Assembly (NCBI RefSeq): GCF_014207135.1
Contig: NZ_JACHCC010000005.1
Coordinates: 372,001-436,000 of the forward strand
Reading direction: 5' to 3'
Source: Pedobacter cryoconitis
GTDB lineage: Bacteria; Bacteroidota; Bacteroidia; Sphingobacteriales; Sphingobacteriaceae
DNA length: 64,000 bases
Shown here in pieces: positions 25,281 to 34,800 of this stretch. Position numbers and translations under genes: made by a program. The notes below the pieces were generated by a model, which saw only the letters and a program-made list of their open reading frames with translations, made no database searches and was not told the DNA's origin. The first letter of the stretch is position 1, and the number at the start of each line of letters is the position of its first letter.

Positions 25281-26108
25281 GAGTAAAGAACTTAAAGTTT
25301 TGGTGACTTCGTTAAAATAACGCTTCCGGCCATAACCCATCACCCAGCGGATACCGGATGTGGCATTTGTAATGAACACTTCATCAGCTTCGTTAAGTAC
25401 TTCAGGATTAATCTGTGCTTCTGTAATCGGGATCTGATTAGTCTTCGCTACCTGCATCACCACATTTCTCATCACCCCGGCAATACAGCCTTCTGAAAGA
25501 GCCGGGGTATAAATATGTTTGTCGTATATAACAAATACGTTAGAACTGATGCTCTCACAAAGAAAGCCATGCTGATTTAGGATCAAAGCTTCATCGAGTC
25601 TGTTCTGCTGTTTAAATAAACCAGCCATGACGTACAATAGAGAGTTACTGGTTTTATAACTCGACAACTTATTCACTGGTTTGGTGATCTCATCATAAAC
25701 ATTAATGATCAGTCCCTTTTTATTCAGCTCATAACCACCCGGTGCCAGGGTTCCGGCTTCCAGTACATAACCTGATTTATTACTGTCCGGGGTATATAAT
25801 CCATCTCCTTCACGGTAGACAGAAAGCCGGAATCTTACATTATCCTTTAATTTGTTCTTTTTGCATAGTTCTGCGGTCTTCTGTCTCAGGAAATAATCGT
25901 CAAACAATATTCCCCCATCCATCTTTAATGCATTCATTCCCGCCTGCAAACGATCAGCATGCAAATCGGCAAACTTCAGTTTACCACCTGACATCCTCAT
26001 AGATTCGAATAACCCGTCACCATACCTGAAACCTCTGTTTCTGGCTGTCAGGATAGTCTGGTCTATCGCAATGAATTGGTCGTTATGTAAAATATATTCC
26101 TGTTGCAT
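25269..26108 (-). CDS. Aminotransferase class IV (PabC/DAAT/IlvE-like)
   Basis: This 279-residue PLP enzyme is of fold type IV. Visible motifs are TARNRGFRYGDGLFESMR near the N-terminus, RFRLSVYREG, the Schiff-base lysine in SSYKTSNSLLY, the EALILNQHGFLCESISSNVF segment and the TNATSGIRWV loop. Members are 4-amino-4-deoxychorismate lyase (PabC), branched-chain or D-amino-acid aminotransferases; pabB is present 24 kb away, so PabC is plausible but unproven. The open frame extends upstream to 26186 inside the rluD-like gene, but the Met at 26108 begins the domain 4 bases after that gene's stop, so it is chosen. Confidence 0.88.
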   Translation of the reverse strand: MQQEYILHNDQFIAIDQTILTARNRGFRYGDGLFESMRMSGGKLKFADLHADRLQAGMNALKMDGGILFDDYFLRQKTAELCKKNKLKDNVRFRLSVYREGDGLYTPDSNKSGYVLEAGTLAPGGYELNKKGLIINVYDEITKPVNKLSSYKTSNSLLYVMAGLFKQQNRLDEALILNQHGFLCESISSNVFVIYDKHIYTPALSEGCIAGVMRNVVMQVAKTNQIPITEAQINPEVLNEADEVFITNATSGIRWVMGYGRKRYFNEVTKTLSSLLNAL

Positions 26109-26112
26109 TAAA

Positions 26113-27144
26113 TTAGTGTGGCTGTACGATGTAGTTTCTCCATTTGTTAAGTACAGAATCAAAATCCGGAGGAAGCGGCGCTTCAAACTCCATATATTCT
26201 TTTGTTGTCGGGTGTATAAAACCTAAAGTCTGCGCATGCAAAGCCTGTCTTGGTAATAAGGTAAAACAGTTTGCCACATATTGTTTATATTTTGTAAACG
26301 TTGTTCCTTTAAGGATCTTATCTCCCCCATAATTGGCATCATTAAATAATGGATGGCCAATATGTTGCATATGTGCCCTGATCTGATGGGTACGTCCTGT
26401 TTCAAGCTGGCAGCTAATCAGGGTTACATAACCCAGACGCTCCAGAACAGTATAATGTGTCACTGACCATTTTCCTTTTTCCTCATCATCATAGACGTCC
26501 ATGACAATTCTGTTTTTAGCACTGCGGCCGATAAAACCGGTAACAGTACCACTTTCTTTAATATCCCCCCAGGCCAGCGCAATATATTTTCTGGTGATTG
26601 TATGGTCAAAGAACTGCTTAGCCAGTTTAGTCATGGTAATTTCGTTCTTACTGATAATCAGTAAACCGGAAGTATCTTTATCAATCCGGTGAACTAATCC
26701 TGGCCTGCCTTCATTACCGGGTAATTGCGGCAATTGTTCGAAGTGAAAAGCCAGTGCATTAACCAGTGTACCTGTATAATTGTTAAATCCGGGGTGAACA
26801 ACCATCCCGGCTGCTTTATTGACAATCAGTAAATCATCGTCTTCATAAATAATATCCAGAGGAAGATCTTCCGGATAAACTTCAGTATCTCTTGGTGGAT
26901 GAGGAAATACGATCGAAATCTCATCAGCTGGTTTAACTTTATAACTTGCCTTTACCGTAGCTTTATTCACCAATACGTTACCAGCCTCAATTGCATTTTG
27001 GATGCGGTTTCTTGAAGCATTCTCCAAACGATGCATCAAAAATTTATCAATACGTAATAAGGACTGCCCTTTATCTACAACAATATTAAAATGTTCGTAT
27101 AAATCCTGCTCTTCTAATTCCAGTCCGTTGTTATTGTTCTCCAT
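26113..27144 (-). CDS. RluA/RluD family pseudouridine synthase
   Basis: This 343-residue enzyme converts uridine to pseudouridine in RNA. An N-terminal S4 RNA-binding domain (about 22-85; RIDKFLMHRLENASRNRIQNAI) is followed by the catalytic domain with GRPGLVHRIDKDTSGLL (catalytic Asp about 150) and the C-terminal THQIRAHMQHIGHPLFND motif. The architecture fits RluD, which modifies 23S rRNA helix 69; other RluA members cannot be excluded. It precedes the class IV aminotransferase gene by 4 bases and is probably co-transcribed with it. Confidence 0.93.
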   Translation of the reverse strand: MENNNNGLELEEQDLYEHFNIVVDKGQSLLRIDKFLMHRLENASRNRIQNAIEAGNVLVNKATVKASYKVKPADEISIVFPHPPRDTEVYPEDLPLDIIYEDDDLLIVNKAAGMVVHPGFNNYTGTLVNALAFHFEQLPQLPGNEGRPGLVHRIDKDTSGLLIISKNEITMTKLAKQFFDHTITRKYIALAWGDIKESGTVTGFIGRSAKNRIVMDVYDDEEKGKWSVTHYTVLERLGYVTLISCQLETGRTHQIRAHMQHIGHPLFNDANYGGDKILKGTTFTKYKQYVANCFTLLPRQALHAQTLGFIHPTTKEYMEFEAPLPPDFDSVLNKWRNYIVQPH

Positions 27145-27421
27145 TTAGGGTATATTTTTTTATTGTTAACAGCATTGCATCAACCGGCTTTTCTGTTAAT
27201 TGTGATCTCAGTTATTTTGATGAAATATGGTCTATGATGCGCTATCAGCTTCAAGTCCATAATAATTCCATTTTACAAAACTAATCTTTAACAATTACAT
27301 TTTTGAAAGAAATTAGGGCTGAAGAGCTTATTATACAGATATAATTAAAAATGACATTGAAAAGAGCCATTTTATTCCTCCTTCAAATCCAGCTGAATCC
27401 CTCCGGCAGCACAAAAGGATT
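27145..27421. other. Intergenic region between the divergent rluD-like and ACC deaminase-like genes
   Basis: About 280 bases of AT-rich sequence without a convincing gene. It holds the promoters of both divergent genes; only the plus-strand -7 element at its right end is recognisable. Confidence 0.4.
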
Positions 27422-27429
27422 TATATTTG
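27422..27429 (+). promoter_or_regulatory. -7 promoter element of the ACC deaminase-like gene
   Basis: TATATTTG matches TAnnTTTG, 4 bases before the ATG, so the mRNA is probably leaderless. No -33 TTG is clear. Confidence 0.45.
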
Positions 27430-27433
27430 TATT

Positions 27434-28306
27434 ATGTTTACAGATCTGTACAGTCCTTTACAACAGTTAAGACACGCCCGTTTATCACAATTGTGGATAA
27501 AAAGGGATGATTTAATAGATCCTTATATTTCCGGAAATAAGTGGCGTAAACTGAAGTACATTCTGGAAGATGCCAGTACAAAAGGGAAAAATCACCTGGT
27601 TACCTTTGGTGGCGCTTATTCTAATCACCTGGTGGCTACCGCAGCAGCTGCTTCCAGGTCAGGACTGAAAGCAACCGCCTTTGTGAGAGGAGAACAGGTG
27701 AATAATGAAATGCTGGTGCTCTGTTCACTGTATGGCATGGAACTTATCTTTACTGACCGCGAAACGTATAAGGATAAAACTGCCTGTTATACTGCTTATG
27801 CAGAGAAACACGCTGATACTTATTTCATTGATGAAGGAGGAGCATCTGCCGAAGCAGTCAGAGGCTGTGCCGAAATCATTACAGAATTACCAGGGGATAC
27901 CGCTCATCTATTTTGTGCTGCTGGCACGGGTACTACTGCTGCTGGTTTATTGCAGGGTATCCAAAAGGCAGGACTGACGGCTAAACTTCATGTCATTCCG
28001 GTATTAAAAGGCGGCGAATTTATACGGGACGAAATTGCTCAGTATGTTCCGGTAACTGACCAGCTGGTTTTACATACAGATTATCATTTTGGTGGTTATG
28101 CTAAAACAAAACCAGATTTACTGAAATTTATCAGGGATTTCACTGCTGCACATGGTATATTGATCGACCCTGTTTATACGGCTAAACTATTCTTCGCTAT
28201 TTATGATTTAGCAGAGAAAAATTACTTTAGGGAAGGAGAAAAGATAATCGCTCTGCATACCGGGGGATTGCTGGGAATAATGGGAATGAAAGATAAGCTT
28301 ATTTAG
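27434..28306 (+). CDS. 1-aminocyclopropane-1-carboxylate deaminase / D-cysteine desulfhydrase family
   Basis: This 290-residue fold-type II PLP enzyme has the Schiff-base lysine in SGNKWRKLKY (about 34-43), the substrate-binding FGGAYSNHL (about 58-66) and the glycine-rich phosphate loop GTGTTAAGL. Family members deaminate ACC to 2-oxobutyrate or release sulfide from D-cysteine; sequence alone does not separate them. It is shorter than characterised enzymes (about 330), mainly through internal loops. The GH20 gene follows 16 bases downstream on the same strand, so co-transcription is likely but no functional link is apparent. Confidence 0.87.
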   Translation: MFTDLYSPLQQLRHARLSQLWIKRDDLIDPYISGNKWRKLKYILEDASTKGKNHLVTFGGAYSNHLVATAAAASRSGLKATAFVRGEQVNNEMLVLCSLYGMELIFTDRETYKDKTACYTAYAEKHADTYFIDEGGASAEAVRGCAEIITELPGDTAHLFCAAGTGTTAAGLLQGIQKAGLTAKLHVIPVLKGGEFIRDEIAQYVPVTDQLVLHTDYHFGGYAKTKPDLLKFIRDFTAAHGILIDPVYTAKLFFAIYDLAEKNYFREGEKIIALHTGGLLGIMGMKDKLI

Positions 28307-28322
28307 AAACAACCTGAACCAA

Positions 28323-30587
28323 ATGAAACAACTGCAACACCTGTTTATATTTTCATTCCTACTGCTTTTTCAGTTGATCCCAAAACTGGCCTCTGCCCAG
28401 GATTCGCTGTTTATAATTCCAAAACCTCAATTACAAACGGAGAGACCCGGATTTTATCTGTATCCAAATCTGGAAGAAGTATATGCCACTAAAACATTTC
28501 TGGCTACTGCCGATTTACTTCACGAGCATCCGTATATACATTTCCAGAAAGCCAAATTACTCCTGCCTGGTCAGCTAATCCCTAAACAAGGGATCATACT
28601 GATCATGGCAGACCGGAAAGATCCGCTTGCGCCAAATGCTTACCGCCTGCAGGTAGATACCAGAAGGATTATAATTACAGCGCATCAGCCGGCTGCTATG
28701 CTCAATGGAATTGCTACCTTAAGGCAGATAGCTTATACCCGGAAAAACGGGCGTACAATCCCTGCGGTATACATTGAGGATCAGCCTCAGTTCAGTTATC
28801 GCGGACTGATGCTCGATGTTTCCCGTCATTTTTATCCAATCAGCTTTCTGAAAAAGTATATTGATATCATGTCTTTATATAAGTTGAATACCTTCCACTG
28901 GCATTTAACTGATGGTGCAGGCTGGAGACTGGAAATTAAAAAATATCCGGAACTCACCAATAAGGCTGCCTGGAGAACTGATGATAACTGGAAGAAATGG
29001 TGGGACGGCGGACGACAGTATGTCGAGATGGGATCTCCTGAAGCGCATGGTGGATTTTACACACAGGAAGAAGCAAAAGATTTAGTAAGATATGCTGCAA
29101 AAAGAGGGATTACGATTATCCCGGAGATAGAGATGCCTGGACACAGTGAGGAAGTCCTGGCTGTATATCCCAACCTGTCCTGTTCTGGAAAACCTTACAA
29201 GAACTCCGAATTCTGCATAGGGAATGAGGATACATTTACCTTTTTACAAAATGTCATCAACGAAGTAATTGCTATTTTTCCTTCGGAATATATCCATATT
29301 GGTGGAGATGAGGCTGATAAAACAGCCTGGAAAGAATGTCCAAAATGCCAGAAAAGGATTAAAGATCTCCATCTGAAAGATGAAAATGAATTGCAAAGTT
29401 ATGCTGTTAAAAGGATGGAGACTTATTTAACCAGCAAGGGTAAAAAACTGATTGGATGGGATGAAATATTAGAGGGGGGACTTAGCCCTGCAGCAACAGT
29501 AATGAGCTGGCGCGGAGAAAAAGGAGGCATCGAAGCGGCAAATACCGGACATGATGTGATTATGACCCCAGGGGCTTACCTGTATTTTGATGCTTATCAA
29601 ACTAATCCGATCGGGCAGCCTGAAGCAATTGGCGGTTATTTACCTTTAAAGAAGGTTTACTCTTATTTCCCTGTCCCTGCCGAAATAAGCGCGGCCAACA
29701 GGAAACATATCCTGGGGATTCAGGCTAATGTATGGACAGAATACATGCCCACACAGAATCAGACTGACTATATGGTTTTCCCCAGAGCGATTGCACTGGC
29801 CGAGATTGGATGGACAGCTGAGAAGAATAAAAACTGGGATGATTTCCAGTTACGCCTGCAAAAACACTATTTACTTTTACAACGTTTTGGTATCCATTAT
29901 TATGTTCCTTCAAACGAATTGAGCATTCTGTCTAAATTTGACATGGTGAGCAGGAAAGCCAGTGTCAGTATCAGTTCTGAGCAATTTCATCCTGAAATAA
30001 GATATACGATTGACGGGAGCTCTCCTTCTGTCAGTTCGGCTGTGTATAAAGCCCCTGTTGAACTAAATGTCACATCTGTTGTTAAGGCCGGGATATTCAA
30101 AAACAAGATACAACAGGGAAAAACACAGGAGTTAATGGTTGATATCCATAAGGCTATTGGTAAAAAAGTGATTTATAATAATCCATGGAGTAGTGGGTAT
30201 CCTGCACAAAAAGAACTGACTCTGGTGAACGGAGAAACGGGTGACCTGACTTATGGTGATGGTCAATGGCAGGGCTTTCTGGGTAATTTCGATGTCACCA
30301 TAGATATGGATACCAGAACCGCGCTGAATGAATTAAAAATCCGTTTTATGCAACTCACCGGGCCCGGCGTTTATATTCCTTCGGATGTTTCAATCTCAGT
30401 CTCAGAAGACGGGAAAGATTTCAGACCCATCAGAAAACTGGAAAATGATGTTCCGGTCTCTGATTCATCTCTGAGGTTCAAAACCTTTGTCTTTAATTTA
30501 AAAGGAGTATCTGCAAGGTATATCAGGATAACCGGAAAAAACGAACAGAAAGGATTTGTCTTTACTGACGAAGTAGTGATCTACTAG
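28323..30587 (+). CDS. Beta-N-acetylhexosaminidase, GH20
   Basis: This exported 754-residue glycoside hydrolase removes terminal GlcNAc or GalNAc from glycans. In order: signal peptide (ending near LASAQ), GH20b domain (about 30-150), GH20 catalytic TIM barrel (about 153-500) with FHWHLTDGAGWR and the catalytic pair in HIGGDEADKT (about 329-338), a chitobiase C-terminal-like domain (IRYTIDGSSPSVSS, about 555-610), and a discoidin-like F5/8 C domain (about 635-754). It may act on chitin-type, glycoprotein or peptidoglycan-derived sugars. There is no SusC/SusD pair nearby, so it is not in a typical polysaccharide utilisation locus. Confidence 0.94.
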   Translation: MKQLQHLFIFSFLLLFQLIPKLASAQDSLFIIPKPQLQTERPGFYLYPNLEEVYATKTFLATADLLHEHPYIHFQKAKLLLPGQLIPKQGIILIMADRKDPLAPNAYRLQVDTRRIIITAHQPAAMLNGIATLRQIAYTRKNGRTIPAVYIEDQPQFSYRGLMLDVSRHFYPISFLKKYIDIMSLYKLNTFHWHLTDGAGWRLEIKKYPELTNKAAWRTDDNWKKWWDGGRQYVEMGSPEAHGGFYTQEEAKDLVRYAAKRGITIIPEIEMPGHSEEVLAVYPNLSCSGKPYKNSEFCIGNEDTFTFLQNVINEVIAIFPSEYIHIGGDEADKTAWKECPKCQKRIKDLHLKDENELQSYAVKRMETYLTSKGKKLIGWDEILEGGLSPAATVMSWRGEKGGIEAANTGHDVIMTPGAYLYFDAYQTNPIGQPEAIGGYLPLKKVYSYFPVPAEISAANRKHILGIQANVWTEYMPTQNQTDYMVFPRAIALAEIGWTAEKNKNWDDFQLRLQKHYLLLQRFGIHYYVPSNELSILSKFDMVSRKASVSISSEQFHPEIRYTIDGSSPSVSSAVYKAPVELNVTSVVKAGIFKNKIQQGKTQELMVDIHKAIGKKVIYNNPWSSGYPAQKELTLVNGETGDLTYGDGQWQGFLGNFDVTIDMDTRTALNELKIRFMQLTGPGVYIPSDVSISVSEDGKDFRPIRKLENDVPVSDSSLRFKTFVFNLKGVSARYIRITGKNEQKGFVFTDEVVIY

Positions 30588-30597
30588 CTGATATATT

Positions 30598-30636
30598 ATC
30601 CCTTTGGCAGGCAATATATTTACTTGCCAAAGGGAT
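30598..30636. terminator. Hairpin between the GH20 and metal-efflux adaptor genes
   Basis: A perfect 12-bp inverted repeat (30598-30609 with 30625-30636) lies between the convergent ends. There is no strong T-run on either strand, so terminator function is likely by position but weaker than at the neighbours. Confidence 0.5.
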
Positions 30637-30649
30637 GGAAAATTAATTA

Positions 30650-31795
30650 TCAGCCTTCTTCGCTGTTTTTCATTTTCATTAACAGTGTATAAGCATTCTT
30701 AGTGACTATAGTACTGGATGACAAGGGTGATTTGATTTCTGTAAATCCACTCATCGAGACTCCGACCTGAACAGGTATCAATTTGTACCTGCGTGGTGCT
30801 TCTTCAGTAAACAGGTAGTATTTATTATCTGATTTAACAATAGCTTCTTCAGGAACACTTAATACCTTTGCATTATTCAACTGGATTTCACCATTCATAA
30901 ACATTCCGGGAATTAACTCTTTAGGGAGTTTATCCAGGTGGCAATGTACTTCAGTATTGCGTTCTTCACCTATATTCGGCGTTATCAGATGAATAGTCGC
31001 ATTGTATTTCACTGCCGGGTTTTTGTTAGTGTAACATAACACTTTCTGTCCCGAACTTAAGCTCGCTGCATCATTTTCAAACACAGTTAGTTTCAGATGC
31101 AAGTCTCCCGGATTGATCAATTCAAATAAGATGTCAGTCGGGTTTACATACCTGCCCATATTTACATTAACCTTGGTTACATAACCACCAATCGGCGCGT
31201 AAATACTGATCTTATTACTAATGTTATTTTCATTTAATTTAGCAGGATTAATATTAATCATCTGGAGTTTTTCGCCCAAAGCTTTCAGTATAACTTTCTG
31301 ATTCATGTAATCGCTTTTTACTTGCTGGAATAATTTGTCACTGCTCGCTTTGGTTATGTTTAGTTCCTTTTGACGGTAGAAATCTGCTTCCAGAAAAACC
31401 AGCCTGTTTTTCGCTGTCAGGAAATCCTGTTGTAACTGAATATATTGCTGATCCTCCAAAACAGCCAGCAAAGTACCTTTCTGAACTTTCTGGCCAGGTA
31501 ACAAAGTCGCTTTTTTCACATATCCACCCATTGGTACGCTTATAGAAACGATATTCTGCGGTGGTACATCTATAACTCCATTAACTTTTAATATGGAATG
31601 CATTTCTCTTTCCTGTGGTGTTCCTGTCACGATCCCTGCATTCTTAATCTGTTCAGGTGTCAGCTCTACCACATCTTTATTTACATTCTTATTTTCATTT
31701 GTTGTACCTGTGCTGGTTTTATCTTCTTTAGGCTGCTCGCTGCAGGAAGAGAACAGAATCATCAGCATTACGGTAATTAAGGCGCTTGCTTTCAT
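30650..31795 (-). CDS. Efflux RND transporter periplasmic adaptor (CusB/CzcB-like lipoprotein)
   Basis: This 381-residue membrane-fusion protein links the RND pump to the outer-membrane channel. It has a lipoprotein signal with lipobox LFSSC (Cys about 18), a barrel-sandwich hybrid (VSVPMGGYVKKATLLPGQKVQKG), a coiled-coil hairpin (about 125-190), the second half of the lipoyl-like domain (IYAPIGGYVTKVNVNMGRYV), a beta-barrel and a membrane-proximal domain with LSVPEEAIV. No His-rich N-terminal metal-binding stretch is visible. It is the last gene of the efflux operon, 8 bases after the pump gene. Confidence 0.93.
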   Translation of the reverse strand: MKASALITVMLMILFSSCSEQPKEDKTSTGTTNENKNVNKDVVELTPEQIKNAGIVTGTPQEREMHSILKVNGVIDVPPQNIVSISVPMGGYVKKATLLPGQKVQKGTLLAVLEDQQYIQLQQDFLTAKNRLVFLEADFYRQKELNITKASSDKLFQQVKSDYMNQKVILKALGEKLQMININPAKLNENNISNKISIYAPIGGYVTKVNVNMGRYVNPTDILFELINPGDLHLKLTVFENDAASLSSGQKVLCYTNKNPAVKYNATIHLITPNIGEERNTEVHCHLDKLPKELIPGMFMNGEIQLNNAKVLSVPEEAIVKSDNKYYLFTEEAPRRYKLIPVQVGVSMSGFTEIKSPLSSSTIVTKNAYTLLMKMKNSEEG

Positions 31796-31803
31796 ATATA
31801 TCT

Positions 31804-34800
31804 TTAATTAGTTAATGGCAATATTTTTTCTACTTCAAAAGCAGCTTCGTTCAATTGTTGTACAGTATTAAAATACTCACTTCTGATTTGAATGGCCTGG
31901 TTGATCAGAATTACCCAATCCAGGTAACCGACTTCTCCGGCATCCAGCTTGAGTGTAGCGGTATGAATAATAGATTTTGCATTTGGCAGCAATGTTTCCT
32001 GATAGGATTTAACCATTCTGCTGCTTTGATTGTATATGCGGATCGCATCCTGAAGACCAGACTGAAGTTGCTGCACAACTACATCTGCTTCTTCCTTACG
32101 CTGACGAATCAATAGGTTTGATGCCTGGATCCTGGAACGCTGAGCCCCCCAGAAAACCGGGATACCAATGCCGACAGTTACAGAAGAGAACCGGTTATGA
32201 TTACTATAATACTTTTCTATATTCTGGCCTGTAGTCTGCCATCCGATAATAGTTGAGCTATTATAACCTGCATTAAAAGTTGGCATTAACTTACTTTTCT
32301 CCAGTTTAAGCTGATGCCGGGCAAGTTCGACCTGTTCCTGCTGTAAGCGCATTGCCGGGCTTCGTCCGAGATAACTTGTATCAGGTAAAGCAGTCAGATG
32401 ATATATAACAGGATCTGATGCGGGTTCAATTTCATATTCAGTATTCAGCAAAACCTTAAAACGGTTCTTTAACACCTGATAGTCGGTATCAAGCAGCTGT
32501 AACTGATTGTAAATCTGAAAACGCTGATTTTCTGCTGTCGTCTGTTCAAGCACATCCACATCACCGGTTTTAAACCGTTGCTTTGTTTTTTGAAGAAATT
32601 TGGAATACAAACTATCAGTTTCCAGCAAGAGTGCCTTTTTTTGCTGTAAAACCAGTAAACGATAAAAGGTCTGTTTAACCAGATTGATAATAACCAGCTC
32701 CCTTTGTGCCAGGTCAATTTCACTAATCTTAATATTAGTTTGGTTAATACTGCCCTGGTGTTTGTAAACTCCGGGGAACTGAATAGCCTGAGAGATGGAA
32801 AAACGATTATCATTGGCTATACTATTAAACTTACCGTACTCAAACGTGGCATTTGTCTTCTCCAGATCAAGATTGCTCTTTTTCAGGGCCCGGTAATACC
32901 CTACTTCCGTTTTGGAGACCTTCAATGACGCATTATTTTTTAATGCGCTGTCTACTGATGTCTGCAGAGAAATTTTCTGTTGTGCACTGGTCTTCGAAAA
33001 ACTAAACCCAAGGATCAGAAATAAGGATATTATCAATTTTGTGGGTTTAAAATAACCGAAACCTTTTTCAAATAAGATATACAGCATGGGTAAAACAAAT
33101 AAAGTAAGCATAGTGGAGACGATCAGTCCACCGATAACAACGGTGGCCAGAGGCTTTTGTACTTCCCCACCTGCTCCGGTACTAATTGCCATTGGAATAA
33201 AACCTAAAGAAGGCACCAGGGCTGTCATCAATACGGCACGCAACTTAGATTTTGTCGCATGGATTACTATGCGTTTAACATCTGTCCAACCCTCCTTCTG
33301 AAGACGGTTAAACTCAGACACCAGTAAAATCCCGTTTAATACGGCTACTCCGAACAAGGCAATAAAACCAACTCCGGCAGATATACTGAATGGAATGTCC
33401 CTGACCCATAAAGCGAACACACCACCTATCGCGGACAAAGGAATAGCTGTATAAATTAAAAGACCTTGTTTTACAGAACTGAATGCAAAATAAAGCAATA
33501 AAAATATCAGCAGTAAGGCAATTGGAACAACTATACTTAAACGGGCTTTGGCAGCGGTCATGTTTTCAAAAGAGCCTCCATACACGATGGTATATCCCTT
33601 TGGCAGCTTTAATTTCTGCTCAACCTTTTGCTTAAGTTCAGTAACGATAGACTGTACATCACGTCCACCTACATTAAATCCTACGATGATCCTTCTTTTT
33701 GTATTTTCCCGCTGTATCTGGTTTACGCCCTCAATTTCTTCAATTCCCGCAACAAAAGACAATGGGATTTGCGTACCCTGTCTGGTCTGAACCAGCAAGT
33801 TTTCAACATCCGAAATATTTTTCCTGGAATCACCCGCCAGACGGACTACCATATCAAAACGTTTCTCGCCTTCATATACTTGTCCTGCTACCTGTCCGGC
33901 AAAAGCTGTATTCACAACCCGGTTAATATCACTTACATTTAAGCCATATTTAGCCATCCCATCCCGGTTGTATTTAATGACCACCTGTGGCATTCCGGTT
34001 ACGCGTTCTTCATAAATATTAACGGCACCTTTTACAGACTGAATTACGTCATTCAGCCGGTGCGCATAACTTGCAAGAGAATCCAGGTCTTCTCCAAATA
34101 TTTTACAAACTACATCTTGCCGGGCACCGGTCATCAATTCGTTAAAACGCATTTGAACCGGAAACTGGAAGCCAACAGTAATGCCAGGTACTTCCTCCAG
34201 CGCTTTGGTCATCTTCGTACTTAACTCGCTAAATGTAGTAGCTGATACCCAGTCCTTTTTATCCTTCAGGATCACCATCATATCGGCAGCTTCAAAAGGC
34301 ATAGGATCTGTTGGCACTTCAGCACTGCCTACTTTAGTCACTATTTTTTCTACCTCAGGAAATCTTTTCAACAAAATTCCGGAAGCCTGCTGCGTAGAAT
34401 TGACAGTATTATCCAGGTTACTCCCTGTAAGCAATCTGGTCTCCACAGCAAAATCACCTTCTTCCAGTTGTGGTATGAATTCTCCACCCATACGGCTCAG
34501 AATCACTATAGCAGTTACAAAAAGACAGAGTGTTACGACAATCATCGTTCTAGGAAAAGATAATAATCTGTTTAAAAGTGGCTGATATCTTCTTTCCAGC
34601 CAGACCATTAACTTGTCTGTAAAAGTTAACTGATGCTTTAGCTTTTTATTTAAGCATAGAGCAGCCATCATAGGCACATAAGTAACGGACAGGATAAAAG
34701 CGCCCAGAATAGCAAAGGCAATCGTAAAGGCCATTGGTTTAAACATTTTTCCCTCGATCCCTTCTAAGGAGAGAATTGGTAAATAGACGATCAGGATGAT

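Noticed and set aside
26109..26186. N-terminal extension of the class IV aminotransferase into the rluD-like gene
   Set aside because: The extra 26 residues lie in another frame of rluD and precede the domain start; the ATG at 26108 fits the family and the 4-base spacing.
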